From NCBI RefSeq assembly GCF_000518885.1, contig NZ_JAEL01000013.1:1-53971 (forward strand): a DNA stretch of 53,971 nt, written 5' to 3'. This DNA is from Bacillus sp. J33. GTDB lineage: Bacteria > Bacillota > Bacilli > Bacillales > Cytobacillaceae. This document shows, one piece after another, positions 1-8,396 of the stretch; the stretch's first letter is position 1; each line of letters starts with the position of its first letter. The translations under genes and the position numbers were made by a program. The notes beneath the pieces are model-generated. The model did not search any database, had not been told where the DNA came from, and was given only the letters and a program-made list of their open reading frames with translations.

Positions 1-182
1 TGTTCTAGAACTTCAATGACCGGAAGGTCATCCACTTGAAGTTTTCGATAAGGTTTATTTACGGGCTGTTCAGTAGGTTTAACGAACATGCTTTTACCAA
101 TCAATAAAGTAAGCAATGTTCGAATGAGTTGTTCTTGATAGTTTATAAAAGTTAATAAATAGGTTATAATTTGAGGGTACAA
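1..182 (-). CDS. N-terminal fragment of a probable transposase, cut by window edge
   Basis: The minus-strand frame stays open from position 1 back to a stop near 240. It reads like real protein, with a helical stretch followed by IRTLLTLLIGKSMFVKPTEQ and KPYRKLQVDDLPVIEV. From memory this resembles the N-terminus of a family of Bacillaceae DDE-type transposases, but I cannot name the IS family. The likely start is the TTG at 182, preceded by GGAAGTGA; an internal ATG at 89 is the alternative. If it is an insertion sequence, its upstream end lies between about 183 and 330, directly in front of the E2 gene. The gene continues beyond the left edge. Confidence 0.45.
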   Translation of the reverse strand, partial: MYPQIITYLLTFINYQEQLIRTLLTLLIGKSMFVKPTEQPVNKPYRKLQVDDLPVIEVLE

Positions 183-300
183 ATTGTCACTTCCATTCTT
201 GGTTGTTGGGTGTGTGGTAACCTCAATTATCCAAAGAATTTAGGGGGTGGCAATTTTTTTGCCTATAAAGCCCTCTATGGAGATATTTTATAACCTATTT
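157..300. repeat. Perfect 13-bp inverted repeat, 118-bp spacer
   Basis: AAATAGGTTATAA at 157-169 is the exact reverse complement of TTATAACCTATTT at 288-300. The left copy lies inside the transposase-like reading frame and the right copy lies 47 bases before the E2 start. The pair brackets the possible sigma-54 promoter. It could be an operator pair, part of a mobile-element end, or chance in AT-rich DNA. Confidence 0.6.
248..263 (+). promoter_or_regulatory. Possible sigma-54 (SigL) -24/-12 promoter
   Basis: TGGCAATTTTTTTGCC keeps the invariant GG and GC of the TGGCAC-N5-TTGCA consensus with exact spacing. It lies about 85 bases before the E2 start. SigL controls 2-oxoacid dehydrogenase operons (bkd, aco) in bacilli, which fits the downstream genes. 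The element is also a short palindrome (GGCAA/TTGCC), so chance or terminator-like origin is possible. No activator gene is visible in the window. Confidence 0.45.
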
Positions 301-346
301 CTTATAGAAGTTTTGACAATACGATGAAGTTTTAGGAGGGAAAACA

Positions 347-1570
347 ATGGAAGTCAAACTTCATGATATAGGAGAGGGCATGACAGAAGCAGAAATAAAT
401 TGCTTCTTAGTCAAACTGGGGGATGCCATCAAGGCTGATGACCCGCTTGTTGAAGTCCAAACTGATAAAATGACCGCTGAAATACCGGCTCCCAGAGGAG
501 GTATCATAAAGGAATTTAAAGTTGAGCCCGGCGATACGGTTTCGGTCGGGACTACCCTATTAATTTTAGAGGTTGAAGGCCAAGCTGGTACGGAAAAGGA
601 AGAGCTAATTATCTCTATGGGGGACGGCTCTGAGCTGCCGGAAGAGCCTCTGAAATCTTTTGCGGCAGTCAGAGGAAAACGAGTGCTTGCTTCTCCATTT
701 ACGAGGAAAATTGCACGCGAAAATGGCATCGATATTGTGAATGTCACAGGGACAGGTCCTGCAGGCCGGGTAATGGATGAAGATATCTATAAATACATGG
801 CATCAGCACAGAATAAGCCGGAACCTGCTGAACAAGAACAAGCTGTTTCCCAGCAATTAAAATCCACAACTGCTGTGAAAGAGGTTATACCTTTCAGAGG
901 CAGACGGAAACAGATTGCAAAGAAAATGGCGCAATCGCTCTATACTATTCCGCATTGTACGCATTTTGAAGAGATCGATGTAACTGAGCTGATCTCTTTT
1001 AGAAAAGAACTGAAGAGCCTTAACCAGAATATTTCGGCAACAGCGTTTTTTTTAAAGGCTTTGTCTATCTGCCTAAAAGAATATCCGGTATTTAATGCGG
1101 AGCTTTATGAAGAAAAGGAAGAAATTCATTTGTTGAGGGAGCATCATATCGGCATTGCGGTGGATACGGAAGAGGGTCTTATCGTTCCGGTCATTAAGCA
1201 TGTTGAAAATAAATCAATCCGGGAGATTCATGCAGAAATGAAAAACCTTACGGAAAAAGCAATTGAAAATAATCTTTCTATTAAAGAAATATCTGGCGGG
1301 ACATTCACGATCAGCAATGTTGGGCCGCTTGGCGGAAGCTTCGGAGCGACTCCAATTATTCAGTATCCGCAAACTGCTCTTGTTTCTTTCCATAAAACGA
1401 AAAAAATGCCTGTTGTGTCAGACGATGACCAGATTGTAATCCGCTCTATGATGAATATATCCATGTCCTTTGACCATCGAGTTGCAGACGGTGCAACTGC
1501 GGTACGCTTTACAACCCGATTTGCTGAATTGATTCAAAATCCGAAAATGCTTGTCCTGGAGTTGGTATAA
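347..1570 (+). CDS. Lipoamide acyltransferase (E2) of a 2-oxoacid dehydrogenase complex
   Basis: This is the E2 core enzyme, which moves an acyl group from E1 to CoA through a swinging lipoyl arm. The 407 residues show an N-terminal lipoyl domain (residues 1-77, lipoylated Lys41 in TDKM), an E3/E1-binding domain (about 113-150, VLASPFTRKIARENGI) and a catalytic CAT domain from about 180 to the end, with the active-site motif SFDHRVADG near residue 370. AGGAGGG lies 8 bases before the ATG. The stop abuts the E3 start, so the two are co-transcribed. There is no E1 gene upstream; instead a transposase-like gene faces the other way. The substrate (branched-chain 2-oxoacid, acetoin or other) cannot be told from sequence alone. 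Confidence 0.9.
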   Translation: MEVKLHDIGEGMTEAEINCFLVKLGDAIKADDPLVEVQTDKMTAEIPAPRGGIIKEFKVEPGDTVSVGTTLLILEVEGQAGTEKEELIISMGDGSELPEEPLKSFAAVRGKRVLASPFTRKIARENGIDIVNVTGTGPAGRVMDEDIYKYMASAQNKPEPAEQEQAVSQQLKSTTAVKEVIPFRGRRKQIAKKMAQSLYTIPHCTHFEEIDVTELISFRKELKSLNQNISATAFFLKALSICLKEYPVFNAELYEEKEEIHLLREHHIGIAVDTEEGLIVPVIKHVENKSIREIHAEMKNLTEKAIENNLSIKEISGGTFTISNVGPLGGSFGATPIIQYPQTALVSFHKTKKMPVVSDDDQIVIRSMMNISMSFDHRVADGATAVRFTTRFAELIQNPKMLVLELV

Positions 1571-3010
1571 ATGGTTGTTGGAGAACTTGCACATGAGCGT
1601 GACGTAATCATTATCGGCGGCGGCCCTGGAGGATATCATGCAGCTATCCGTGCTGCACAGCTTGGACGCAGTGTTACATTAGTTGAACGAAACCAGCTTG
1701 GAGGCATTTGTTTAAACAAAGGCTGTATTCCTTCAAAAATTCTTACACAGGCAGGTGAGAAATTGACTTCCTTTCAGGAGGGAGAAAACTGGGGACTGGA
1801 AGGTGATGCTGTTTCCTTTAACATAAAAAAGCTTCAGCAATCCAAGCAGAAGACGATTGAACAGCTCCGTACAGGAATTGAGGCACTTTGCCAGGCCAAT
1901 GAGATTGAAATTCTTGAAGGTTCCGCATTTTTTCTGGCTGAAGATAAGGTTGGATTGGAAAATGGAGACAAATTTGATGTTTTTAAATTCAAAGATGCAA
2001 TCATAGCAACCGGCGGAGCACCCAAAAAACCTCAATGGCTTAAAGAAAATAGCGAAAGAGTATTAGATATTCATTCTATTGCTGATTTGGGCGAAATACC
2101 TGGAAAGCTTTTAGTTTATGGCAGTGACTATATTGCATTGGAAATAGGCATGGCTTATCAGGCTCTTGGTTCTGAAGTGACTCTTATCCTGGATGAAGGA
2201 AAGGCTGATTTTGACTTTGACCAATCAATCTGCCGGGAACTCAAAAGAATTTTAAAAAAGAAAAAGATAAATGTTGTAAGGAATGCGGCTGTAATAGAAT
2301 CACACCTTCAGGAGGAAAGTCTGGCATTAACAGTAGATTCAAAGGGAAAGAAGGAAACTGTTTCTGCCACCCATTTATTTGTATCGACATCCATAAAACC
2401 AAATACGGATCAGCTCGGCCTTAATCGCATAGGGGTTATGCAATGTGAATCAGGTTTTATAAAAGTGGATCATCAAAGCAGGACATCACAGAATCATATA
2501 TTTGCGGTTGGGGATGTAACAGAAGGCCCAGCGCTTGCTTTAAAGGCTATTAAACAAGGAAAAACAGCTGCTGAAGCAATTGCCGGTATGGAATCGGAAT
2601 CCGATTTTACATTTGTTCCAATCGTTGCACACACTGAGCCCCCTATTGCCAGCGCCGGTTTAACCGAAGCGCAAGCGCTTGATTTGGGGTACGATATGGA
2701 AATTGGCCACTTTCCATTAACAGCTAACGGATATAGTACATTAATCGGTAAAAAGGATGGATTTATTAAAGTTATTAGCAATAAGGAAAACCATGTGCTG
2801 CTGGGTATTCATATGGTGGGGCATGGTGCGGTTGAGCTTATTTCAAGCGGCATAACAGCTATGGAAATGGCAGCTAGGGATGAAGATCTCATTTTCCCTA
2901 ACTATCCGCATCCAAGCGTAAATGAAGGTTTGCTGGAAGCTGTGGAGGCTTTGAAAAAACAGGCTATCCACCTGACCCCGATCAAGAAAAAAGAGAGATT
3001 AAAAGTTTAG
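1571..3010 (+). CDS. Dihydrolipoamide dehydrogenase (E3), atypical NAD-binding loop
   Basis: This is the FAD enzyme that reoxidises dihydrolipoamide for the E2 next to it. The 479 residues show an FAD motif GGGPGGYHAA near residue 17, the redox disulfide CLNKGC near 48-53, and a C-terminal HPSVNE that matches the HPTxxE catalytic His-Glu pair. The NAD-binding Rossmann motif, usually GGGxIG, reads YGSDYIALE near residue 180. The second and third glycines are therefore Asp and Ala, which is unusual for a working E3. The start codon follows the E2 stop with no gap. The C-terminus carries an extra tail (about LKKQAIHLTPIKKKERLKV). Confidence 0.87.
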   Translation: MVVGELAHERDVIIIGGGPGGYHAAIRAAQLGRSVTLVERNQLGGICLNKGCIPSKILTQAGEKLTSFQEGENWGLEGDAVSFNIKKLQQSKQKTIEQLRTGIEALCQANEIEILEGSAFFLAEDKVGLENGDKFDVFKFKDAIIATGGAPKKPQWLKENSERVLDIHSIADLGEIPGKLLVYGSDYIALEIGMAYQALGSEVTLILDEGKADFDFDQSICRELKRILKKKKINVVRNAAVIESHLQEESLALTVDSKGKKETVSATHLFVSTSIKPNTDQLGLNRIGVMQCESGFIKVDHQSRTSQNHIFAVGDVTEGPALALKAIKQGKTAAEAIAGMESESDFTFVPIVAHTEPPIASAGLTEAQALDLGYDMEIGHFPLTANGYSTLIGKKDGFIKVISNKENHVLLGIHMVGHGAVELISSGITAMEMAARDEDLIFPNYPHPSVNEGLLEAVEALKKQAIHLTPIKKKERLKV

Positions 3011-3149
3011 CGCCTAAATGGCTTAGGAAACTTCTATATCCAGTGATTATTAGCAGCAGATTAGAATAACAGCAGAGATTTTAATTCTATATCGTTCGAA
3101 TTTCGTTTTACTTTACCGCAGAAGTGCATTATAGCTTTAACTTGAACTC

Positions 3150-3177
3150 TTGAGAACATTTGCATGTTTCATATATT
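3150..3177 (+). promoter_or_regulatory. Candidate sigma-A promoter for hpd
   Basis: TTGAGA (3150-3155) and TATATT (3172-3177) are separated by 16 bases and lie about 45 bases before the hpd start. The surrounding 209-base gap (3011-3219) is AT-rich and has no other recognisable signal. Confidence 0.35.
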
Positions 3178-3219
3178 ATAAATTCGAAATATTAATAATT
3201 TTTAAACGGAGGGATATGC

Positions 3220-4335
3220 ATGCAAGAGGAAAAAGTGTTAAAGGTACAAAAAACAGAGGATTTCTTTCCTGTAAAGGAAGTAGATTATTTAGAAATTTAC
3301 TCTGGCAATGCGAAGCAGTCCTGCCATTATTTCTGTACAGCTTTCGGCTTTAAGCCTGTTGCCTATTCAGGACTGGAAACTGGCAACAGGGAAACCGTTT
3401 CCTATGTCCTTCAGCAAAGAAAAATTCGGCTGGTGATTACCGGGACATTAACCGATAGCTCAAGAGTATCAGGATTTATCAATAAGCATGGAGACGGCGT
3501 TAAAGATATCGCTTTAACGGTTGATGATGTTGAAAAGGCCTACCAAGCCGCAGTTTCAAGGGGCGCTATTGAAATCCAGCCTCCATATGAGATGAAGGAT
3601 GAACATGGCATAGTAAAAAAAGCTGTTATTGGTACATATGGAGATACAATCCATACATTGATTGAGCGAAATAATTATAAGGGAGTTTTCCTGCCTGGCT
3701 ATGAACCGTATGAAACAAATGTTCCATTCGAGGATGCTGGGTTCATCGGCATCGACCATGTTGTCGGCAATGTAGAAAGAATGGAAGAATGGGTAAATTA
3801 TTATGCGAACGTGATGGGCTTCAAGGAAATGAAGCATTTCACTGATAAGGATATTACAACAGAATACTCTGCTTTAATGTCCAAGGTCATGCATAATGGC
3901 GGCAGAATCAAATTCCCAATCAACGAACCTGCAGAAGGAAAACGGAAGTCGCAGATTGAGGAATATCTCGAATACTATAATGGGCCTGGTGTGCAGCACC
4001 TTGCCATTCTAACCGAGGATATTGTGAAAACTGTAAGCATCCTCCGCAAAAATGGGGTGGAGTTTTTAAGCACGCCTGATTCTTACTATGAAATGCTTTC
4101 TGATCGGGTAGGAAAAATTGATGAAGAGATTGATAAGCTAAAAGAATTAAATATTTTAGTTGACCGTGACGATGAAGGCTACTTGCTGCAAATCTTTACG
4201 AAACCAATTGTTGACCGGCCAACGTTATTTATTGAAGTCATTCAGCGTAAAGGAGCCCGAGGCTTTGGTGAAGGAAACTTTAAAGCGCTCTTCGAATCGA
4301 TAGAACGTGAACAGGAAAGGCGAGGAAATCTATAA
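3220..4335 (+). CDS. hpd: 4-hydroxyphenylpyruvate dioxygenase
   Basis: This non-heme Fe(II) enzyme turns 4-hydroxyphenylpyruvate into homogentisate, the second step of tyrosine breakdown. The 371 residues form two vicinal-oxygen-chelate domains. Putative iron ligands are the His in IDHVVGNV (about 180), the His in GVQHLAIL (about 260) and the Glu in FIEVIQR (about 340). The C-terminus GARGFGEGNFKALFESIE is the family signature. The ATG is chosen because ACGGAGGG lies 7 bases upstream. A strong terminator follows, so it is its own transcription unit, and the homogentisate genes come next on the same strand. Confidence 0.95.
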   Translation: MQEEKVLKVQKTEDFFPVKEVDYLEIYSGNAKQSCHYFCTAFGFKPVAYSGLETGNRETVSYVLQQRKIRLVITGTLTDSSRVSGFINKHGDGVKDIALTVDDVEKAYQAAVSRGAIEIQPPYEMKDEHGIVKKAVIGTYGDTIHTLIERNNYKGVFLPGYEPYETNVPFEDAGFIGIDHVVGNVERMEEWVNYYANVMGFKEMKHFTDKDITTEYSALMSKVMHNGGRIKFPINEPAEGKRKSQIEEYLEYYNGPGVQHLAILTEDIVKTVSILRKNGVEFLSTPDSYYEMLSDRVGKIDEEIDKLKELNILVDRDDEGYLLQIFTKPIVDRPTLFIEVIQRKGARGFGEGNFKALFESIEREQERRGNL

Positions 4336-4347
4336 TCATAATGCTGT

Positions 4348-4373
4348 AAAGGGAGATGCTTTCTCCCTTTTTT
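4348..4373 (+). terminator. Rho-independent terminator after hpd
   Basis: AAAGGGAGA and TTCTCCCTTT form a stem around a short TGC loop, followed by further T residues. Confidence 0.85.
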
Positions 4374-4451
4374 AATAAGAGTAATCAACTTTGATAATCG
4401 TCTATATCCGCAAGAAACATTTTGCCAGTTTAATGATCGCTACATGACTAT

Positions 4452-4525
4452 AAGCGTTAGCTTTTTGGAGGAGCGTCTGCCCCTCTAGGTCACACTAGCC
4501 TGGGATGAACAAGGCACTTACGCTT
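4452..4525 (+). repeat. Structured intergenic element in the leader of the aminotransferase operon
   Basis: A 74-base, GC-richer block is closed by AAGCGT (4452-4457) and ACGCTT (4520-4525). Inside are GAGG/CCTC and CTAG/CTAG pairings. It ends ten bases before the ribosome binding site of the next gene. It resembles, from memory, the short intergenic repeats ending in ...TTGCGCTTTTC that are scattered in Bacillus genomes. A regulatory RNA is the alternative, as no known riboswitch consensus fits. Confidence 0.45.
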
Positions 4526-4547
4526 TTCGAAAAAGGAGGCAATGCCG

Positions 4548-5642
4548 ATGGCTAAAATCCAGACAAAAAGTGCCGTGGAAAAGATAGCATCTTATCCCCT
4601 CGGAACCTCTCCTCAAGAGATTAAGGAGAAATTTAATTTAAAGGCTGTCCGGAAAATGTCTGATAATGAAAATGTGTACGGCTGTTCCGCTGAAGTGAAA
4701 GAGGGCATCAGCAAAGCAATGAATAGCCTTAATTATTATCCTGATGGTACCGTTTCCTTGCTGATTCGCAAGCTAGCGGAGTTTTATAATGTTAGTGAAG
4801 ACAAATTCCTGGTCAGCAATGGTTCTGAGGAATTGATCCGCCTTCTGACTAGAGCTTACATAACCCCAGGGGATGAAGCAGTAATGGCGGAAATTACATT
4901 TCCAAGGTATGAAACAAATGTAGCCATCGAAGGGGGAAAACCTGTAACCGTCCCTCTGAAAAATGGCAAACATGATCTAGACGCTATGTATAGGAAGATA
5001 AATCATAAAACTAAAATGGTGTTTATCTGCAATCCTAATAATCCTACGGGTACGATTGTAGGAAAAGAGGAACTGAACTGTTTTATTGAGAATATCCCGC
5101 CGAACATTTTGATTATCCTGGATGAAGCTTATTACGAGTACGTGAGATCAAAGGATTACCTGGATTCCCTTCCTCTTCTTGCTAAATATCCGAATTTGAT
5201 TGTTCTGAGGACTTTTTCAAAGATTTACGGTCTTGCCGGGCTTAGAGTCGGTTATGGACTGATGGACTCAGAAATCGTAAAACAGCTTCATAAGGTAAAG
5301 GATGTTTTTAATGTAAACCATCTTGCGCAGGCAGCTGCGGCAGCAGCTCTGAATGACCAGGCATTTGTGAAGGAATGTGCAGAAAAGAATGCTGCGGAAA
5401 TGGAATTTGTATGTCAGAAGCTTAAAGAGCTGCCTATTGGATTTTTTCCTTCCCAAACCAACTTTGTCTGCGTTTTCAGCCAATATCCGATCGCGGAAAA
5501 TCTTATTTCACATGGGCTGGTTGTACGGCAAATGAAGCTCAATGGTTATAAGGATGCCTTTCGTATGACGCTTGGCATAAGGAAAGACAATGAAGCAGCA
5601 ATAAAGGTAATCAGTAAGCTTTTGAAAGAAAAGGCGGTGTAA
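4548..5642 (+). CDS. HisC-like class II aminotransferase, probable tyrosine transaminase
   Basis: This is a fold-type I PLP aminotransferase of the histidinol-phosphate family. Visible motifs are NENVYG near the N-terminus, CNPNNPTGT (pyridine-ring contact region), DEAYYEYV and the Schiff-base lysine in TFSKIYGLAGLRVGYG. I place the start at the ATG at 4548 (364 aa), because AAGGAGG is 8 bases away; the ATG at 4542 would be only 2 bases from it. Its position between hpd and the homogentisate genes suggests that it makes 4-hydroxyphenylpyruvate from tyrosine rather than acting in histidine synthesis. That is an inference, since many HisC proteins accept both substrates. It starts a four-gene operon. 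Confidence 0.85.
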   Translation: MAKIQTKSAVEKIASYPLGTSPQEIKEKFNLKAVRKMSDNENVYGCSAEVKEGISKAMNSLNYYPDGTVSLLIRKLAEFYNVSEDKFLVSNGSEELIRLLTRAYITPGDEAVMAEITFPRYETNVAIEGGKPVTVPLKNGKHDLDAMYRKINHKTKMVFICNPNNPTGTIVGKEELNCFIENIPPNILIILDEAYYEYVRSKDYLDSLPLLAKYPNLIVLRTFSKIYGLAGLRVGYGLMDSEIVKQLHKVKDVFNVNHLAQAAAAAALNDQAFVKECAEKNAAEMEFVCQKLKELPIGFFPSQTNFVCVFSQYPIAENLISHGLVVRQMKLNGYKDAFRMTLGIRKDNEAAIKVISKLLKEKAV

Positions 5643-5648
5643 ATGTAA

Positions 5649-6269
5649 ATGGAAATCAATCCAGCAAGTCTTGAATGGAAGGATGCCTATAAGCTAATGG
5701 TTGGTTCAATCCTGCCGCGTCCTATCGCGTTTGTGACAACAATTGATGAGGATGGGAATGTAAATGCCGCTCCATTCAGCTTTTTTACTGCGATCTGCGC
5801 AGATCCGATGCTTATTTGCTTTTCGCCCATGAGGAAAGGAACAGACGGCTCCAAAAAAGATACGCTGGCTAATATTGAAGCGACCAAGGAGTTTGTTATT
5901 AATATTGTGAGTGAAGATTTTACAGAAAAGATGAATATTTGTGCAGCCGATTATCCAGCCGGTACAGATGAGCTGGATGCAGCCGGGCTGGCAAAAGAAA
6001 AAAGTACAGCCGTTAAGCCGCCAAGGGTTAAGGATTCGAAAATTCACCTGGAATGCAGTTTATACCAACTGCTGCATTTTGGGGAACATGCCGGATCAGG
6101 CAGTCTTGTAATTGGAAAAGTTGAACATGTGCATGTAGCGGGCGATCTTTATGAAAATGGCAGAATCAATTCTGAGAAACTTAAACCTGTCGGCCGTATG
6201 GCAGGTCATATATATACAAGGCCTTTGACCGATGTGTTTGAGTTAATCCGAAAAACGGAGCCAAGGTGA
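5649..6269 (+). CDS. Flavin reductase-like (FMN-binding split barrel) protein
   Basis: This 206-residue protein belongs to the flavin reductase-like/DIM6 family. The signature is the N-terminal KLMVGSILPRPIAFVTTIDEDG followed by NAAPFSFFTAICADPMLICFS, which form the FMN-binding barrel. It begins 6 bases after the aminotransferase stop and ends 4 bases before the FAH-family gene, so it is operonic. Such proteins are often found in homogentisate clusters of bacilli (memory), but the exact reaction there is not known to me. It may supply reduced flavin or act on a ring-cleavage product. Confidence 0.85.
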   Translation: MEINPASLEWKDAYKLMVGSILPRPIAFVTTIDEDGNVNAAPFSFFTAICADPMLICFSPMRKGTDGSKKDTLANIEATKEFVINIVSEDFTEKMNICAADYPAGTDELDAAGLAKEKSTAVKPPRVKDSKIHLECSLYQLLHFGEHAGSGSLVIGKVEHVHVAGDLYENGRINSEKLKPVGRMAGHIYTRPLTDVFELIRKTEPR

Positions 6270-6273
6270 TGCT

Positions 6274-7197
6274 ATGAAATTCATAACCTTTCAAAAAGAC
6301 GATGGATCCATAAGAGCAGGATGGCTGAAAAATGAAGAGTATGCTGTTGATATGCATGAAGCAACAAATGGTGTGCTACCCAAAACAATGCTTGCATTCT
6401 TGGAAAATCATAAGTTTTTTATGGAGTTTCTGTCAGCCGGCAAAAAGCTGAAGAACACGGATAAAGGAGTATATCCCTTATCAGAAGTTGTTCTAAAAGC
6501 CCCTCTTCCGAATCCAAAAAGCTTCCGTGATTTTTATGCTTTCGAAGAGCATGTGAAAACAGCAAGGGCAAACCGAGGACTTGATATGACACCTGAATGG
6601 TATGATATTCCAGTTTTCTATTATTCTAATCATCTTGGCATAAAGGGCCCTAATGACGAAATCACGCGTCCGAGAAATTGTGAATGGCTTGATTATGAGC
6701 TAGAGATTGCCTGTATCATTGGAAAAGAAGGAAGGGACATTAAAGCTTCTGAAGCTGATAAATATATCTTTGGATACTGCATCTTGAATGACTGGAGTGC
6801 AAGGGATATCCAGAGGGAAGAGATGAAGGTAGGGCTTGGCCCGGCAAAAGGAAAGGATTTTGCGACTTCAATTGGACCGTATATTATTACGAAGGATGAA
6901 CTTGAAGATTTCCGTGTAGAAAACGGCTACGATTTGCCGATGACTGCGAAAGTGAATGGGACTCTTTTATCTGAAGGAAATATGCAGGATATCTATTATT
7001 CTTTTTACGAAATGATTGAAAGGGCATCAGATGGAGTAACCATATGCCCCGGGGAAATCATTGGCTCCGGTACCGTTGGCAGCGGCTGCATCCTTGAACT
7101 CGGTACCGATGTTCATCGCTGGCTAGAGCCCGGGGATGAAGTGGAGCTTGAAATTGGCGGTCTTGGAATCTTAAAAAATAGAATTGCAAAAGAGTGA
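6274..7197 (+). CDS. Fumarylacetoacetate hydrolase family protein
   Basis: This 307-residue FAH-fold hydrolase is expected to cleave the acylpyruvate formed after homogentisate ring opening into acetoacetate and fumarate (or maleate). The C-terminal catalytic domain shows the metal-ligand segments LDYELEIACIIGKEG and ILNDWSARDIQ, and the GPAKGKDFATSIGP stretch. AAGGTGAT precedes the ATG. It is followed 9 bases later by homogentisate dioxygenase. No maleylacetoacetate isomerase (GST-like) gene is in the cluster, so the enzyme may accept the maleyl isomer directly or depend on an isomerase elsewhere. Confidence 0.88.
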   Translation: MKFITFQKDDGSIRAGWLKNEEYAVDMHEATNGVLPKTMLAFLENHKFFMEFLSAGKKLKNTDKGVYPLSEVVLKAPLPNPKSFRDFYAFEEHVKTARANRGLDMTPEWYDIPVFYYSNHLGIKGPNDEITRPRNCEWLDYELEIACIIGKEGRDIKASEADKYIFGYCILNDWSARDIQREEMKVGLGPAKGKDFATSIGPYIITKDELEDFRVENGYDLPMTAKVNGTLLSEGNMQDIYYSFYEMIERASDGVTICPGEIIGSGTVGSGCILELGTDVHRWLEPGDEVELEIGGLGILKNRIAKE

Positions 7198-7206
7198 GGT
7201 GGGAAT

Positions 7207-8361
7207 ATGTATTATCGCCAAATGGGGAACATCCCCCATAAGCGGCATACGGCTTTCAGAAAGCCGGACGGAACATTATTCAGGGAACAGGTTATGGGCA
7301 CTAAGGGATTTTCCGGAACACAATCGATTCTTTATCATCACTATATGCCGACAGAAGTGGCACGTACTGAGCTGACCGGAAAATATATCCCTGAATATGA
7401 GGATCAGGAATGCTTAAAGCATCGGCATTTGCTGACAGATCAAATTGAGAAGAAAGGCGATGCATTAAAAGCAAGGGAATACTTGCTTGGAAATGATGAT
7501 CTTATAATAGGAACTGCAAATATTACAGAGCCGATGAATAGCTTTTACCGAAATGGCGACGGTGATGAAATGCTCTATATCCACTATGGAAATGGAAAAA
7601 TAGAGACAATGTTCGGTACCCTGACTTATCGGCCTGGCGATTATGTAATTATTCCGATCGGCACTATTTACCGTGTAATTCCAAATGAAAATGAGACGAC
7701 TAAAGTATTAGTTGTCGAGTCTTTTAGCCAGATTACCACGCCTAGGCGATACCGTAATGAATATGGGCAGCTGCTCGAACATAGTCCTTTCTGTGAAAGA
7801 GACATACGTGGCCCGGAAAGACTGGAAACCTTCGATCAAAGAGGGGAATTTGAAGTCATTACGAAAACAAGGGGCTACTTGCATTCACATATCCTGAATC
7901 ACCACCCGCTTGATGTGGAAGGTTGGGATGGCTATCTTTATCCCTGGGTATTTAATATTGAAGATTTTGAACCTATCACTGGAAGGGTTCACCAGCCTCC
8001 GCCAGTCCATCAAACCTTCGAAGGTAATAATTTCGTTGTATGCTCCTTTGTTCCAAGGCTGTATGACTATCATCCAGAAGCCATCCCGGCACCATACTAT
8101 CACAGCAATGTGAACAGTGATGAGCTTCTCTACTATGTAGAGGGGAATTTTATGAGCCGAAAGGGCATAAGGGAAGGCTCCATAACGCTTCATCCCAGCG
8201 GAATTCCGCATGGGCCGCATCCTGGAAAAACAGAAGCAAGCATCGGGAAAAAGGAAACGCTTGAACTTGCTGTAATGATCGATACCTTCAGGCCTTTAAA
8301 AATAGTGAAGCAGGCAAAATTAATTGAAGATAAAAAGTATATGTACACATGGGTTGAATGA
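7207..8361 (+). CDS. hmgA: Homogentisate 1,2-dioxygenase
   Basis: This Fe(II) cupin enzyme opens the homogentisate ring to maleylacetoacetate. The 384 residues contain the family block YHSNVNSDELLYYVEGNF near residue 298 and GSITLHPSGIPHGPHPG near 330, which hold the iron-binding His and Glu residues, plus FVPRLYDYHPEAIPAPYYH. GAGGTGGG precedes the ATG. It is the last gene of the operon and is closed by a strong hairpin. The short length compared with the roughly 430-residue eukaryotic-type enzyme is, to my memory, usual for bacilli. Confidence 0.92.
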   Translation: MYYRQMGNIPHKRHTAFRKPDGTLFREQVMGTKGFSGTQSILYHHYMPTEVARTELTGKYIPEYEDQECLKHRHLLTDQIEKKGDALKAREYLLGNDDLIIGTANITEPMNSFYRNGDGDEMLYIHYGNGKIETMFGTLTYRPGDYVIIPIGTIYRVIPNENETTKVLVVESFSQITTPRRYRNEYGQLLEHSPFCERDIRGPERLETFDQRGEFEVITKTRGYLHSHILNHHPLDVEGWDGYLYPWVFNIEDFEPITGRVHQPPPVHQTFEGNNFVVCSFVPRLYDYHPEAIPAPYYHSNVNSDELLYYVEGNFMSRKGIREGSITLHPSGIPHGPHPGKTEASIGKKETLELAVMIDTFRPLKIVKQAKLIEDKKYMYTWVE

Positions 8362-8366
8362 GCAAA

Positions 8367-8394
8367 AAGCACTTTCCCTTATGGGAGAGTGCTT
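8367..8394. terminator. Bidirectional terminator between hmgA and degV
   Basis: AAGCACTTTCCC and GGGAGAGTGCTT form a 12-bp stem with a TTAT loop. A-rich sequence on the left and T-containing sequence on the right suit termination of both converging genes. Confidence 0.8.
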
Positions 8395-8396
8395 GC

